Shown here one piece after another: positions 26,843-35,923 of a stretch of 64,000 nt of DNA. The position numbers and the translations under genes are program-made. This DNA is from Thaumasiovibrio sp047250365 (lineage in GTDB: Bacteria > Pseudomonadota > Gammaproteobacteria > Enterobacterales > Vibrionaceae): positions 491,155 to 555,154 of the forward strand of contig NZ_JBLBVL010000002.1 in NCBI RefSeq assembly GCF_047250365.1, in the 5' to 3' direction. Position 1 is the first letter of the stretch. Each line of letters opens with the position of its first letter. The notes beneath the pieces are model-generated. The model was given only the letters and a program-made list of their open reading frames with translations. It ran no database searches and was not told the origin of the DNA.

Positions 26843-28144
26843 ATGAATAACTGGAAACAGATGTTGATCGGCGGCCTTGTCGCCGCAACGAGTCTAACTG
26901 CGGGCGCTGCTCCGCAAGAACTGGATCGCGTGGTCACCATTGTCAATAATGGCGTCATCTTACAAAGTGACATCGACACCATGCTGAACAACATTAACCT
27001 CAGCGCGATACAGGCAGGGCAATCCCTGCCTTCAACAGCAGTGCTTGTCGAGCAAATCACTGAACAAAAAATCATCGAAACCTTGCAACTCCAAGAAGCA
27101 GAGCGCTACGGCATTCGAATTGATGACACCAGACTTGATGCAACCATCGCTGACATTGCTAAAGAGAATAATCAAAGCATAACAGAGTGGCGGTCCACGA
27201 TTGAGCGCAGTGGCAGTAGCTACGCGGCTTTTCGCCAACAAATACGCAACGAACTCACAGCATCAGAAGCGCGCAATGCTTTAGTACGTCAACGCATCAA
27301 CATATTGCCACAAGAAGTTGAATCACTCGCTCAACGTATCAGCGAAGAGACTTTATCTAACGTGCAATACAATATCAGTGATATTCAGTTGCGCTTCCCT
27401 GATAATGCCACCAAAGCTGATCGAGATGCTGTTTTAAATGAAGCAAACCAGCTGGTCGACAGAATTAACAATGGCGAAAATTTTGCCACCTTAGCTCTGA
27501 CCTACTCTAAAGGGCCTCGAGCTTTGCAGGGCGGTAACTGGGGATGGCAGCGTAAAGAAGAAATGCCTACCGTCTTTGCCGATCAGATTTCCACGCAAGG
27601 CGCTGGTGCGATTATTGGTCCATTTTTAAGTGGCGTTGGCTATCATATTCTAAAAATTGATGAGCTACAGGGCATGGAAACTGTGTCTGTCATGGAAGTT
27701 AATGCTCGACACATCTTGGTACAGACATCGGTCATCCTTAGTGATGAAGGTGCCGAGCGTCAGCTACTACGCGCACGTGACAATATTCTGTCAGGCGATA
27801 CCACGTTTGCTGATGCCGCTGCCAGTTTAAGTGCCGATCCCGGTTCAGCAGCCAACAATGGTGAACTAGGCTGGCAAATGCCCGAGCTCTATGTGCCTGA
27901 ATTTAAGCAACAAGTCGAAGAGTTACCCATTGGCGAGATCAGCATGCCATTTAAAACCGTGCATGGTTGGCATATTGTTGAAGTGATAGAACGGCGTGAA
28001 GTCGACCGTACTGATGCAGCATTCCAAAACCGCGCATACGGTATTTTATTTAATCGTAAATTTAACGAAGAAGCGCAAACTTGGCTGCAAGAGTTGAAGG
28101 CAGGGGCATACATTGAACACCTCGGAGATGACGATGACCGCTAA
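26843..28144 (+). CDS. surA: Periplasmic chaperone and peptidyl-prolyl isomerase SurA
   Basis: Carries unfolded outer-membrane proteins, LptD among them, across the periplasm. Signal peptide ending AGAAPQ, an N-terminal chaperone domain (LDRVVTIVNNGVILQSDI), then two parvulin domains, the first beginning around NVQYNISDIQLRFP and the second around VNARHILVQTS, and a C-terminal helix. I chose ATG 26843, with TAGG at proper spacing, over ATG 26837 two codons upstream, which would place the ribosome site against the start. 433 residues. Overlaps the pdxA start by 11 bases. Confidence 0.95.
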   Translation: MNNWKQMLIGGLVAATSLTAGAAPQELDRVVTIVNNGVILQSDIDTMLNNINLSAIQAGQSLPSTAVLVEQITEQKIIETLQLQEAERYGIRIDDTRLDATIADIAKENNQSITEWRSTIERSGSSYAAFRQQIRNELTASEARNALVRQRINILPQEVESLAQRISEETLSNVQYNISDIQLRFPDNATKADRDAVLNEANQLVDRINNGENFATLALTYSKGPRALQGGNWGWQRKEEMPTVFADQISTQGAGAIIGPFLSGVGYHILKIDELQGMETVSVMEVNARHILVQTSVILSDEGAERQLLRARDNILSGDTTFADAAASLSADPGSAANNGELGWQMPELYVPEFKQQVEELPIGEISMPFKTVHGWHIVEVIERREVDRTDAAFQNRAYGILFNRKFNEEAQTWLQELKAGAYIEHLGDDDDR

Positions 28145-29126
28145 CTGTCAACGCATCGTTATTACCCCCGGCGAGCCCGCCGGGGTCGGCCCAGATCTGG
28201 TGCTAGGTGCATTGCAATATAACTACCCACACCAGCTGGTCGTCTGCGCCAATGCAGAGATGCTAAAGCAGCGTGCCGCTGCTTTAGGGTTAACCGTGCA
28301 GATATCCCACTATGATCCTAACGCAGCTCCAATCCCACATGAGGCAGGGCACGTGATTGTGGATGATATAGAACTTAATGACACCGCTACCCCTGGTGAA
28401 CTCAATGAGGAAAATGGTCGTTACGTACTCAATACCCTTGATCGCGCCACGCAAGGTTGTCTCAGTGGCGAATTTGCCGCTGTTGTTACCGGCCCGGTGC
28501 ACAAAGGGGTGATCAATCGCGCTGGCGTACCTTTTAGCGGACACACTGAGTTTTTTGCACAGCAATCTGCCACATCACAAGTGGTTATGATGCTCGCAAC
28601 CGAAGGATTAAGAGTCGCATTAGTGACTACTCACATTCCCTTAGCCAATGTTTCTCAAGCAATTACACCACAACGCCTCATTGATGTGACACGTATTCTC
28701 CACCATGATTTGCAGACAAAGTTTGGGTTGAGCCATCCGAGGATCTTTGTCTGTGGCTTAAATCCTCACGCTGGGGAGGATGGCTGCTTAGGTCGAGAAG
28801 AGTTAGAGGTGATCACGCCTACGCTTGAACAATTACGGGCTGAAGGCATGGATCTTATCGGTCCGCTTCCTGCCGACACACTCTTCCAAGATAAGTATCT
28901 GGCAAAGGCTGACGCCGTCTTGGCGATGTACCATGACCAAGGTCTTCCAGTACTAAAGTACAAAGGGTTTGGTAAATCGGTCAACATTACGTTAGGCTTA
29001 CCGTTTATAAGAACTTCAGTAGATCATGGTACCGCATTGGATTTAGCGGGTACCGGACAGGCGGACATGGGCAGTCTTCGGACAGCACTGGCCCACGCCA
29101 TCGAATTGGTAGATAAACATACATGA
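28134..29126 (+). CDS. pdxA: 4-hydroxythreonine-4-phosphate dehydrogenase
   Basis: NAD-dependent step of the DXP route to pyridoxal phosphate. Typical motifs: RIVITPGEPAGVGPDLVL at the N-terminus, VPFSGHTEFFAQQ, NPHAGEDGCLGREE, and the metal-site MYHDQGLPVLKYKGFG. Start options are TTG 28113, ATG 28128 and ATG 28134; only 28134 has GGAG at a workable distance (7 bases), giving 330 residues, near the family norm. It overlaps the surA end by 11 bases and its TGA overlaps the rsmA ATG (ATGA), so the three are translationally linked. Confidence 0.95.
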   Translation: MTANCQRIVITPGEPAGVGPDLVLGALQYNYPHQLVVCANAEMLKQRAAALGLTVQISHYDPNAAPIPHEAGHVIVDDIELNDTATPGELNEENGRYVLNTLDRATQGCLSGEFAAVVTGPVHKGVINRAGVPFSGHTEFFAQQSATSQVVMMLATEGLRVALVTTHIPLANVSQAITPQRLIDVTRILHHDLQTKFGLSHPRIFVCGLNPHAGEDGCLGREELEVITPTLEQLRAEGMDLIGPLPADTLFQDKYLAKADAVLAMYHDQGLPVLKYKGFGKSVNITLGLPFIRTSVDHGTALDLAGTGQADMGSLRTALAHAIELVDKHT

Positions 29127-29944
29127 GTAGTGATCAGGTTCACTTAGGCCACCGCGCCCGAAAGCGTTTTGGCCAGAACTTTCTAAATGATGAATATATC
29201 ATCGATGGCATTGTATCCGCCATCAACCCACTAAATGGTGAAAAACTGGTCGAAATTGGTCCAGGGCTCGGAGCGTTAACAGAGCCAGTAGGGCGACGCG
29301 TGGATCATTTCGACGTTGTCGAGCTGGATCGCGATCTCGCTGAGCGCCTGCGCCATCACCCAGAGCTGGGCAAGAAGCTGACCATCCATGAAGGGGATGC
29401 GATGCAATTTGATTTCACCCAGTTGTTAGGTAAGGGGCAAAAGTTACGTATTTTTGGAAACCTTCCCTATAACGTTTCAACGCCGTTGATGTTCCACCTG
29501 TTTAGCTTTCATAAAGACATTCAGGATATGCACTTCATGCTGCAAAAAGAGGTGGTAAACCGTTTGGCAGCAGGACCTGGCAGCAAAGCCTACGGACGTC
29601 TAACGGTAATGGCACAATACTACTGTAAAGTGGTACCAGTACTGGAAGTTCCGCCAACGGCGTTCAAGCCAGCACCAAAGGTCGACTCAGCAGTTGTTAG
29701 ACTCATGCCATATGAAATCCTACCTCACCCGACGACCAGCTTAAAGTGGCTTGATCGCGTCTGCCGTGAAGGATTTAATCAACGTCGTAAAACGATTCGC
29801 AATTGCTACAAAGGGTTACTCTCCGCCGACACACTCGAAGCGCTTGGCATTAACCCTGCCATGCGTCCAGAGAACCTCACCGTAGAGCAATTTGTTGCGA
29901 TGGCTGACTGGCTTGATGCCAATCACGCCAATAAGTCAGAATAA
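29123..29944 (+). CDS. rsmA: 16S rRNA dimethyladenosine transferase
   Basis: Dimethylates two adjacent adenines in the 3' hairpin of 16S rRNA (A1518, A1519), a late checkpoint of 30S assembly. SAM-binding VEIGPGLGALTEP and the catalytic FGNLPYNVSTPL are both present, and VPPTAFKPAPKVDSAVV is the usual family segment. 273 residues equals the normal size. Starts within the pdxA stop codon (ATGA). Confidence 0.97.
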   Translation: MSSDQVHLGHRARKRFGQNFLNDEYIIDGIVSAINPLNGEKLVEIGPGLGALTEPVGRRVDHFDVVELDRDLAERLRHHPELGKKLTIHEGDAMQFDFTQLLGKGQKLRIFGNLPYNVSTPLMFHLFSFHKDIQDMHFMLQKEVVNRLAAGPGSKAYGRLTVMAQYYCKVVPVLEVPPTAFKPAPKVDSAVVRLMPYEILPHPTTSLKWLDRVCREGFNQRRKTIRNCYKGLLSADTLEALGINPAMRPENLTVEQFVAMADWLDANHANKSE

Positions 29945-29974
29945 CGATAACCAGTATCGTGATAAAGAAGTAGC

Positions 29975-30004
29975 GCGCCCTGTCTTGCCGGGGCGCCTAT
30001 TTTC
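29975..30004 (+). terminator. Probable terminator after rsmA
   Basis: GCGCCC, ten-base loop, GGGCGC, then CTATTTTCC. The T-run is interrupted, so partial read-through into apaG is likely. Confidence 0.55.
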
Positions 30005-30047
30005 CTTCTACCCTTATGCATAACGGCTAATTATACAGGCTTGGATT

Positions 30048-30425
30048 ATGCAGACTTTTCCCCAAGTGAAGATTCAGATTGTCAGCCACTTCGAAACCAA
30101 TCAACCAGCACCAACAACACAGCACTACGCCTTCTCCTATACCATTACAATTGATAACATAGGCCAATACCCTATCCAACTATTGCGACGACGTTGGCTC
30201 ATCACCGACGCCAATGGCAAACAGATGCATGTCGAGGGTGATGGAGTGATAGGCCAACAGCCTCATATTGCGCCAGGAGAGCAGTTTCAATACACCAGCG
30301 GAACATTAATTGAAACAGAGGTTGGCGTCATGCAGGGGTTTTATATTTTTGCTGACCACTTAGGCCAAGAGCACCAAATTGAGATCCCTACATTTCGACT
30401 GGCCGTGTCCAATATACTTCACTAA
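30048..30425 (+). CDS. apaG: ApaG domain protein (CorD-like)
   Basis: Small fibronectin-like beta protein linked to magnesium/cobalt resistance; biochemical role still unclear. The 125 residues show family landmarks HYAFSYTITIDNIG, LLRRRWLITDANG, VEGDGVIGQQPHIAPGE and FQYTSGTLIETEVGVMQGFY. It stands nine bases before apaH, the conserved rsmA-apaG-apaH order. Confidence 0.95.
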   Translation: MQTFPQVKIQIVSHFETNQPAPTTQHYAFSYTITIDNIGQYPIQLLRRRWLITDANGKQMHVEGDGVIGQQPHIAPGEQFQYTSGTLIETEVGVMQGFYIFADHLGQEHQIEIPTFRLAVSNILH

Positions 30426-30434
30426 GGAAAAGTT

Positions 30435-31247
30435 ATGTCCACATACCTAGTGGGTGACCTGCAAGGTTGTTACCAAGAGCTAGATACACTGTTAGGTACC
30501 GTCGGTTTTTCTCGGCAACATGACACGTTATGGCTATGTGGCGATCTTGTCGCTCGCGGCCCAGATTCGCTCAGTTGCCTACGCCTGATAAAATCTCTAG
30601 GACATAGCGCAAAAACAGTGCTTGGCAATCATGACCTCCATTTACTGGCCACGGCTGCGGGTTTCAAGACCGCCAAGCCACGCGATAAGGTGCAGGCGAT
30701 CTTAGATGCCCCCGACCGCATAGAGCTGCTCGACTGGCTTAGCCAACAAGCATTATTAGCTGAGCACGATGAATTTGTCGTCACACACGCTGGCATCCCG
30801 CCGATGTGGGACCTAAACCAAGCCCGTCAGCAAGCGCAACACGTTGAACGGGTTTTACGTTCAGAGCGCCAACCTTGGTTACTCCAACATATGTACGGTA
30901 ACCAGCCAGCCCATTGGGAAAATGCAAAAACGGAAATTGAGCAACTACGCTTTACCATTAACGCCCTAACCAGAATGCGCTTTTGCTATTCTAATGGCAG
31001 CTTAGATAGTGAATGTAAATTTTCTCCCCATGATCTTCCCGTCGACAGCCCATTGATGCCTTGGTTTCAACTGCCACGACGCAAATCGCTAACTAAGCCG
31101 ATTATATTTGGGCATTGGGCCGCACTGAATGGCAAATTTACTCCGCCAGAATACGGGCTTGATACCGGATGCGTATGGGGAGGCACAATGACAATGCTAC
31201 GCTGGGAAGATAAACAGCAATTTGTACAAAAATCGTACATTCAATAA
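30435..31247 (+). CDS. apaH: Diadenosine tetraphosphatase (symmetrical)
   Basis: Cleaves Ap4A symmetrically to two ADP and removes Np4N caps from RNA. Metallophosphatase motifs in order: YLVGDLQGCYQEL, LCGDLVARGPDSL, VLGNHDLHLL, VVTHAGIPPMWD and a late GHWAALNG. 270 residues is the usual length. AAGGAAAAGTT precedes the ATG. Last gene of the lptD cluster. Confidence 0.96.
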   Translation: MSTYLVGDLQGCYQELDTLLGTVGFSRQHDTLWLCGDLVARGPDSLSCLRLIKSLGHSAKTVLGNHDLHLLATAAGFKTAKPRDKVQAILDAPDRIELLDWLSQQALLAEHDEFVVTHAGIPPMWDLNQARQQAQHVERVLRSERQPWLLQHMYGNQPAHWENAKTEIEQLRFTINALTRMRFCYSNGSLDSECKFSPHDLPVDSPLMPWFQLPRRKSLTKPIIFGHWAALNGKFTPPEYGLDTGCVWGGTMTMLRWEDKQQFVQKSYIQ

Positions 31248-31471
31248 GAGAATAGGTCGTATTATTTCTTGGCATAAAAAAAATGCGACTTAGGTCTCAA
31301 ACCGTATTCACACTTCTTTGATATATACCCCAACTAACTTACAAATAGTTTTATTATTAACAACATAGCGTCACTTAGAACGCAACTCGACCACAATAAC
31401 ACACATATAACATGGTGTGAGTTCGAGATCTTACATTTAGCGCAAGCCTAAAAGGAACGAGGCATTACTTT

Positions 31472-33091
31472 ATGATTTCTCTTGGCAATATTTCCATATT
31501 CAAAAAACTAAACGGATTAATGGCCGTCGCGATTGTAACGCTGATCATCTCCATCACCTTCAACATCTTTTCATTACGCCAAACCGCATACGAAGAGCGT
31601 CAACATCAATTGCAAGCACAGGTCGAAACTGCAATCAGTGTCATTGAATCTTTCATCACTCAAGCGGATATTTATGGTCGTTCCAGTGCCGAATCTCTCG
31701 CTCGCCGCACCCTAGATACTATGCGCTACAACGAGGAGAACTATTTTTGGGTGTTGGACACCCAAGGCCGTTTGGTCAACTACCCCGCCGATAAAAGTAA
31801 AGAAGGGACGATCATGACGGGGCAACTTGACGTCAATAATCAAGACTATTGGCAAAGCATAGTAACAGGCGCTAACAGCAGCAGACGAGGCTTTGTTGAG
31901 TATACGCTAAACAATAACCATGGTGAGCCTGAAGCTCTTCTTACCTATTACCAATTCATCCCTGAGTGGGACTGGATTGTTGGTACGCGATTACGAGTCG
32001 ATGATATTAACCAGCAAGTTTGGAGCGTCACACTACCACAACTCATCATCACCGCCGTGGCTTCCTTACTACTGTTGGTGATTGGGTATGTCTTCACTCG
32101 CGACATTACTCGCCCTCTCGTTAAAATGATGACGCAATTTGAACAAATCTCTGAAGGCGACCTGCGCGTTAACCTAAAACTCAATCGTCGCGATGAATTA
32201 GGGCAGATGGCCGACAAATTGGATGAATCCATTGATAACGTCCGCGCCATACTGGGCTTAGCGAATGAATCCGCTCAGAAATCGGCCGCGATGGCTGCAT
32301 CTATCGCTTCTGCATCAGAGCAAACAGCACACAGCGTCAGCACGCAACAACATGAGCTGGAGCAACTGGCCAGTGCTATGGCACAGATGAGCTCCTCGAT
32401 TTCAGATGTCGCTCAAAACGCAGATCTCGGCGCGCAAACCAGTCAATCCGTCGCCGCACAAACCCGCCAAGGGCGTGATGATATGCGCCATACTGTAGAG
32501 ACAATAAATGCTGTTCAAGCACAGATCAGCAAAGCTAACGCCATTGTCGAGCAACTAAAGCAAGGGGTAGTACAAATTGGTGATGTGACAGGCGTCATCG
32601 GAGGAATTTCAGAGCAAACCAACCTGCTTGCTCTTAATGCCGCGATAGAGGCAGCGAGGGCTGGTGAGCAAGGCCGCGGCTTTGCCGTGGTGGCTGATGA
32701 AGTACGCAGCCTAGCAGGGAGAACCTCCGACTCCACCAGTGAGATTGAGAAAACTATCGAGCAGCTGACTCAGCGTGCCTTAGAGGCAGTCACTGCGATG
32801 GAACAAAGCTTAACAGAGACTCAAAACAGCGTTACTCAAGTCAATGCGAGTCAGGAAGAACTAGACAGCATTGCCAATGAGGTAACGGTAGCCAGTGATA
32901 TGGTGGCACACATTGCGACAGCGGCAGAAGAGCAAGGTATGGTCGCCACCGATGTAAATCGTAGTGTCGGCAATATTCGCCAATCTGCAAATGAGGTTAG
33001 CGATGCGGCACACCATCTTGCAGAGCAGAGTAAAAACCTCGCCTTTACCGCCGAAGAGCTTGGCAATCAAATTCAACTATTCAAAATCTAA
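31472..33091 (+). CDS. Methyl-accepting chemotaxis protein with a single Cache sensor domain (first of a tandem pair)
   Basis: Chemoreceptor that passes ligand signals to CheA/CheW. Membrane span 1 near residues 16-37, periplasmic sCache_2 domain about 40-185 (landmarks YNEENYFWVLDTQGRLV, YYQFIPEWDWIVGTRL), span 2 about 188-208, HAMP about 210-262, then the long coiled-coil signalling domain with hairpin EQTNLLALNAAIEAARAGEQ and GRGFAVVADEVRSLAGRT. It ends QLFKI and has no CheR/CheB tether pentapeptide. 539 residues. A second receptor of the same build follows. Ligand unknown; sCache_2 receptors often bind small organic acids. Confidence 0.93.
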   Translation: MISLGNISIFKKLNGLMAVAIVTLIISITFNIFSLRQTAYEERQHQLQAQVETAISVIESFITQADIYGRSSAESLARRTLDTMRYNEENYFWVLDTQGRLVNYPADKSKEGTIMTGQLDVNNQDYWQSIVTGANSSRRGFVEYTLNNNHGEPEALLTYYQFIPEWDWIVGTRLRVDDINQQVWSVTLPQLIITAVASLLLLVIGYVFTRDITRPLVKMMTQFEQISEGDLRVNLKLNRRDELGQMADKLDESIDNVRAILGLANESAQKSAAMAASIASASEQTAHSVSTQQHELEQLASAMAQMSSSISDVAQNADLGAQTSQSVAAQTRQGRDDMRHTVETINAVQAQISKANAIVEQLKQGVVQIGDVTGVIGGISEQTNLLALNAAIEAARAGEQGRGFAVVADEVRSLAGRTSDSTSEIEKTIEQLTQRALEAVTAMEQSLTETQNSVTQVNASQEELDSIANEVTVASDMVAHIATAAEEQGMVATDVNRSVGNIRQSANEVSDAAHHLAEQSKNLAFTAEELGNQIQLFKI

Positions 33092-33112
33092 TTATCAACC
33101 TACAAAAGCATA

Positions 33113-33142
33113 ACGACGTATCGGTGTTTATCGATGCGTCGT
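33113..33142. terminator. Hairpin between the two chemoreceptor genes
   Basis: ACGACGTATCG and CGATGCGTCGT form an 11-bp stem with one T-G pair around an eight-base loop. No T-run follows, so it may be a weak terminator or a message-stabilising hairpin. Confidence 0.45.
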
Positions 33143-33257
33143 CACCAAGAAAATAAATTCCTGCTCATTATAAACAACAACTCTGTTAACATTTTTATAC
33201 ATCATGCCGTTATAGAATACTTAGAAGCATAATCACCCAAATAGCTCGGAGAGACGC

Positions 33258-34874
33258 ATGCGTATACTGCAACGGATTAAAATCAGGCAAAAGCTGTGGC
33301 TGCTTATTTTTACCGCCATTACACTGCTGGTTATCAACACTGCCTTTCTGCTCTACCGCACTCTCGATGGCGATTACGCCGAACGGAAAATTGGCATGCA
33401 ACAGCAAGTGGAAACCGCGGCAACACTGATCAATGGCTATATCAAACAAAACCCGCGAGATCTTGAGGCTGCTGGAACCCAAGCTATCAGCGCTCTACGC
33501 AATATTCGCTATGACAGCAATAACTACTTTTGGATCACAGATACCAATGACACGCTGATCATGCACCCACTGCGTGAGGCACAGGAAGGCACCTCTGTCG
33601 CCAATATAAAAGATGCTAATGGCAAATACCATTGGCAAGAGATGTCACGTATTGGTCGTACCCAAGGCAAAGGGTTTCTTGATTATGGCTGGGTCTCCCC
33701 AAGTGGCGACATCGCCAACAAAATCTCATACGTCCACCTGATCCCTGAACTGAATTGGGTCGTGGGCACTGGCGTACACACTCTAGATATCGACAGTGCC
33801 TTCTGGCGTAACATGGGTGGACAAGTGCTCGTCACCCTTATCATCGCGAGCCTACTGGTTGTTATCGCGCATCTGATTGGTCGTGACATCACAGCCCCGC
33901 TACACTCCTTAAGCCAAAAGGTGAAAGCGCTTGCTCATGGCGATCTCACGCAACATTATGAACTTGATCGTGGCGATGAGGTAGGCGATATCGCTATCGC
34001 ATTGCAAGATGCCAACTCGCGCATTAAATCCACACTCAGCGCCGCCGCTCAAACCAGTGAACAATCCTTATCGATGGCGCAATCCATGGCAGCAGCGAGT
34101 GAACAGAGCGCGCAGAGCCTTAACGAGCAGCATGAGCAGCTCACCCAACTTGCCACCGCGATGCAACAGATGAGCGCATCGATTGCCGAGGTCGCGCAAC
34201 ACGCAGAGCTCGCAGCCAATTCAACGCAGAATGTCGCCACCCAAACCGAGCAGAGTAATCAGCTCATGGGGAAAACAATGCAGGCCATCAGCACCGTGGC
34301 CAGTGATATTGAGCAATCAGACCAGAAAGTCGAACACCTCAAGCATGGTGTGCTTAATATCAGCGAAGTCACCACGGTAATTCAGGGCGTGTCAGAGCAA
34401 ACCAACCTGCTCGCACTCAATGCAGCGATAGAAGCAGCACGTGCCGGTGAACAAGGGCGTGGTTTTGCGGTTGTTGCTGATGAAGTGCGCAATCTGGCTG
34501 GGCGCACACAAGCCTCGACTAATGAGATTCAAGGTACGATAGATAACCTAACCCAACATGCGATTGATACCGCAGAAACCATGCAGGCAAGCCGTCAAAC
34601 AACGGAAAACACAGTAAATCATGCTAATAACGTACAAACTCTACTGAGTGACATCAGCACAGAGCTGAATCAAACCAACGAAATGATCGTTCAGATCGCC
34701 ACAGCCTCCGTTGAGCAAGGCAGTGTTGCAGAAGAGATAAGCACCAACATTAACTTTGTTCATCAGGCCGCCGATCAAATTAACGAAGCAGCACAAAACC
34801 TCAGTCAGCAAAGTCAGGCGTTGGCCGATAGTGCCCTGCAATTAGGTCAGCAGTTGAATAAATTTAAATACTGA
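33258..34874 (+). CDS. Methyl-accepting chemotaxis protein with a single Cache sensor domain (second of a tandem pair)
   Basis: Same architecture and length (538 residues) as its upstream neighbour. Span 1 near 13-35, sCache_2 domain with YDSNNYFWITDTNDTLIMHPL and YVHLIPELNWVVGTGVHTLD, span 2 about 188-208, HAMP, and the signalling hairpin EQTNLLALNAAIEAARAGEQ. The signalling halves are very close, while the sensor halves have drifted, for example MHP replacing NYP after the FWV/FWI motif, which points to duplication followed by ligand divergence. It ends NKFKY without a CheR tether. GGAGAG precedes the ATG. A terminator follows. Confidence 0.93.
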   Translation: MRILQRIKIRQKLWLLIFTAITLLVINTAFLLYRTLDGDYAERKIGMQQQVETAATLINGYIKQNPRDLEAAGTQAISALRNIRYDSNNYFWITDTNDTLIMHPLREAQEGTSVANIKDANGKYHWQEMSRIGRTQGKGFLDYGWVSPSGDIANKISYVHLIPELNWVVGTGVHTLDIDSAFWRNMGGQVLVTLIIASLLVVIAHLIGRDITAPLHSLSQKVKALAHGDLTQHYELDRGDEVGDIAIALQDANSRIKSTLSAAAQTSEQSLSMAQSMAAASEQSAQSLNEQHEQLTQLATAMQQMSASIAEVAQHAELAANSTQNVATQTEQSNQLMGKTMQAISTVASDIEQSDQKVEHLKHGVLNISEVTTVIQGVSEQTNLLALNAAIEAARAGEQGRGFAVVADEVRNLAGRTQASTNEIQGTIDNLTQHAIDTAETMQASRQTTENTVNHANNVQTLLSDISTELNQTNEMIVQIATASVEQGSVAEEISTNINFVHQAADQINEAAQNLSQQSQALADSALQLGQQLNKFKY

Positions 34875-34928
34875 TTGGACTTACCGCGTTACGTTTAATA
34901 ACGTCGGCATTGTCGAGTGCTTTATATC

Positions 34929-34961
34929 AGAGGCTTAGATTAATATCTCAGCCTCTTTTTT
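34929..34961 (+). terminator. Terminator after the second chemoreceptor
   Basis: AGAGGCT and AGCCTCT outer arms with inner AGAT/ATCT pairing, then five T. It runs to the stop codon of the converging folA gene. Confidence 0.85.
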
Positions 34962-35439
34962 ATCGTTCAAGAATGGAAAACGTTAAGTCATAAGCATTTT
35001 TTTCATCGGCAGAATAGGCTTCTTGGTGTACGACGCGCCACTCATCTCCCCAAACAGGGAATTGAGTATCACCAGCAATGTGCGCATCAATAAAGGTCAA
35101 ATAGAGACGCTCAGCCTCTGGCAAGCAGGCCTGATAAAAACTGCCACCACCTATCACCATCAACTCTGCAACGTCACCAGCACACGCTTTCGCTTCTTGT
35201 AGTGAGGCAACAACATCAACACCATCGATAACCAAATCAGCATTCCGGCTCACAACAATGTTGTGCCGTCCAGGCAAGGGACGACCAATTGAGTCATACG
35301 TTTTCCGCCCCATCACAATAGGCTTACCCATGGTGCAGCGTTTGAACCAAGCAAAATCAGCGGGAAGGTGCCAAGGCATGTCATTATCTTTTCCAATCAC
35401 TCGCCCTTGCGCCATTGCAGCAATCATACTGATCTTCAT
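34960..35439 (-). CDS. folA: Dihydrofolate reductase
   Basis: NADPH-dependent reduction of dihydrofolate to tetrahydrofolate; trimethoprim target. MKISMIAAMAQGRVIGKDND, MPWHLPADFAWFKRCTMGKP, VMGRKTYDSIGRPLPGR and VIGGGSFYQ cover the nucleotide- and folate-binding sites; the catalytic acid is Asp in PADF. I chose ATG 35439, preceded by AGGAAATGAA, over 35469, which adds ten atypical residues; this gives 159 residues as in E. coli. It lies 19 bases after the yjjB stop. Confidence 0.96.
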   Translation of the reverse strand: MKISMIAAMAQGRVIGKDNDMPWHLPADFAWFKRCTMGKPIVMGRKTYDSIGRPLPGRHNIVVSRNADLVIDGVDVVASLQEAKACAGDVAELMVIGGGSFYQACLPEAERLYLTFIDAHIAGDTQFPVWGDEWRVVHQEAYSADEKNAYDLTFSILER

Positions 35440-35458
35440 TTCATTTCCTATCATTGAG

Positions 35459-35923
35459 TTACACCACACTGCGGCGACGATAAAACAATAATCCCGGCAA
35501 TGCCAGCCCTATTGCAAGCCCTGCAATAATGAATGATGCTTTCAGCAAGTTTTCCATCAACGCCGCCAAAAGATCAGGGCTAAATCCTTTTTGATCAATT
35601 TCGACCAATGCAATCATGGCCTTAAAAGCAAAAACCCCGGGTACCATCGGAATCACCGCAGCCACAGTAAAGACTTTCGGGTGGGCTAAAAAACGCTGCG
35701 ACCAATAAACACCTAAAAAGCCGATGCAGCTCGCCGCGAGAAAGCTCGCCATTTCAATCGAGAGTCCAAGATCGACCAATAAGTAACGCATCATATGTCC
35801 CACGGCTCCACCCATTGCGCAATATTTCAGTGCTTTGGTAGGCACATTAAATAGCAATGCAAACCCTAAAGCTGGGATCATCGCAAAGAAGCCATTGTGC
35901 AACATCATAAAAAACGTGTTCAT
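35459..35923 (-). CDS. yjjB: YjjB-type threonine/serine (or succinate) exporter subunit
   Basis: Small membrane half of the YjjP-YjjB exporter (ThrE C-terminal type, DUF3815). Four to five spans in 154 residues, with PTKALKYCAMGGAVGHMMRYLL and VIPMVPGVFAFKAM as landmarks. In E. coli the pair has been linked to succinate export; the ThrE family exports threonine and serine. The substrate here is unknown. I chose ATG 35923, whose first bases overlap the yjjP stop (ATGA) and which follows a G-rich ribosome site; the upstream in-frame ATG adds only MGVGG. Confidence 0.88.
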   Translation of the reverse strand: MNTFFMMLHNGFFAMIPALGFALLFNVPTKALKYCAMGGAVGHMMRYLLVDLGLSIEMASFLAASCIGFLGVYWSQRFLAHPKVFTVAAVIPMVPGVFAFKAMIALVEIDQKGFSPDLLAALMENLLKASFIIAGLAIGLALPGLLFYRRRSVV

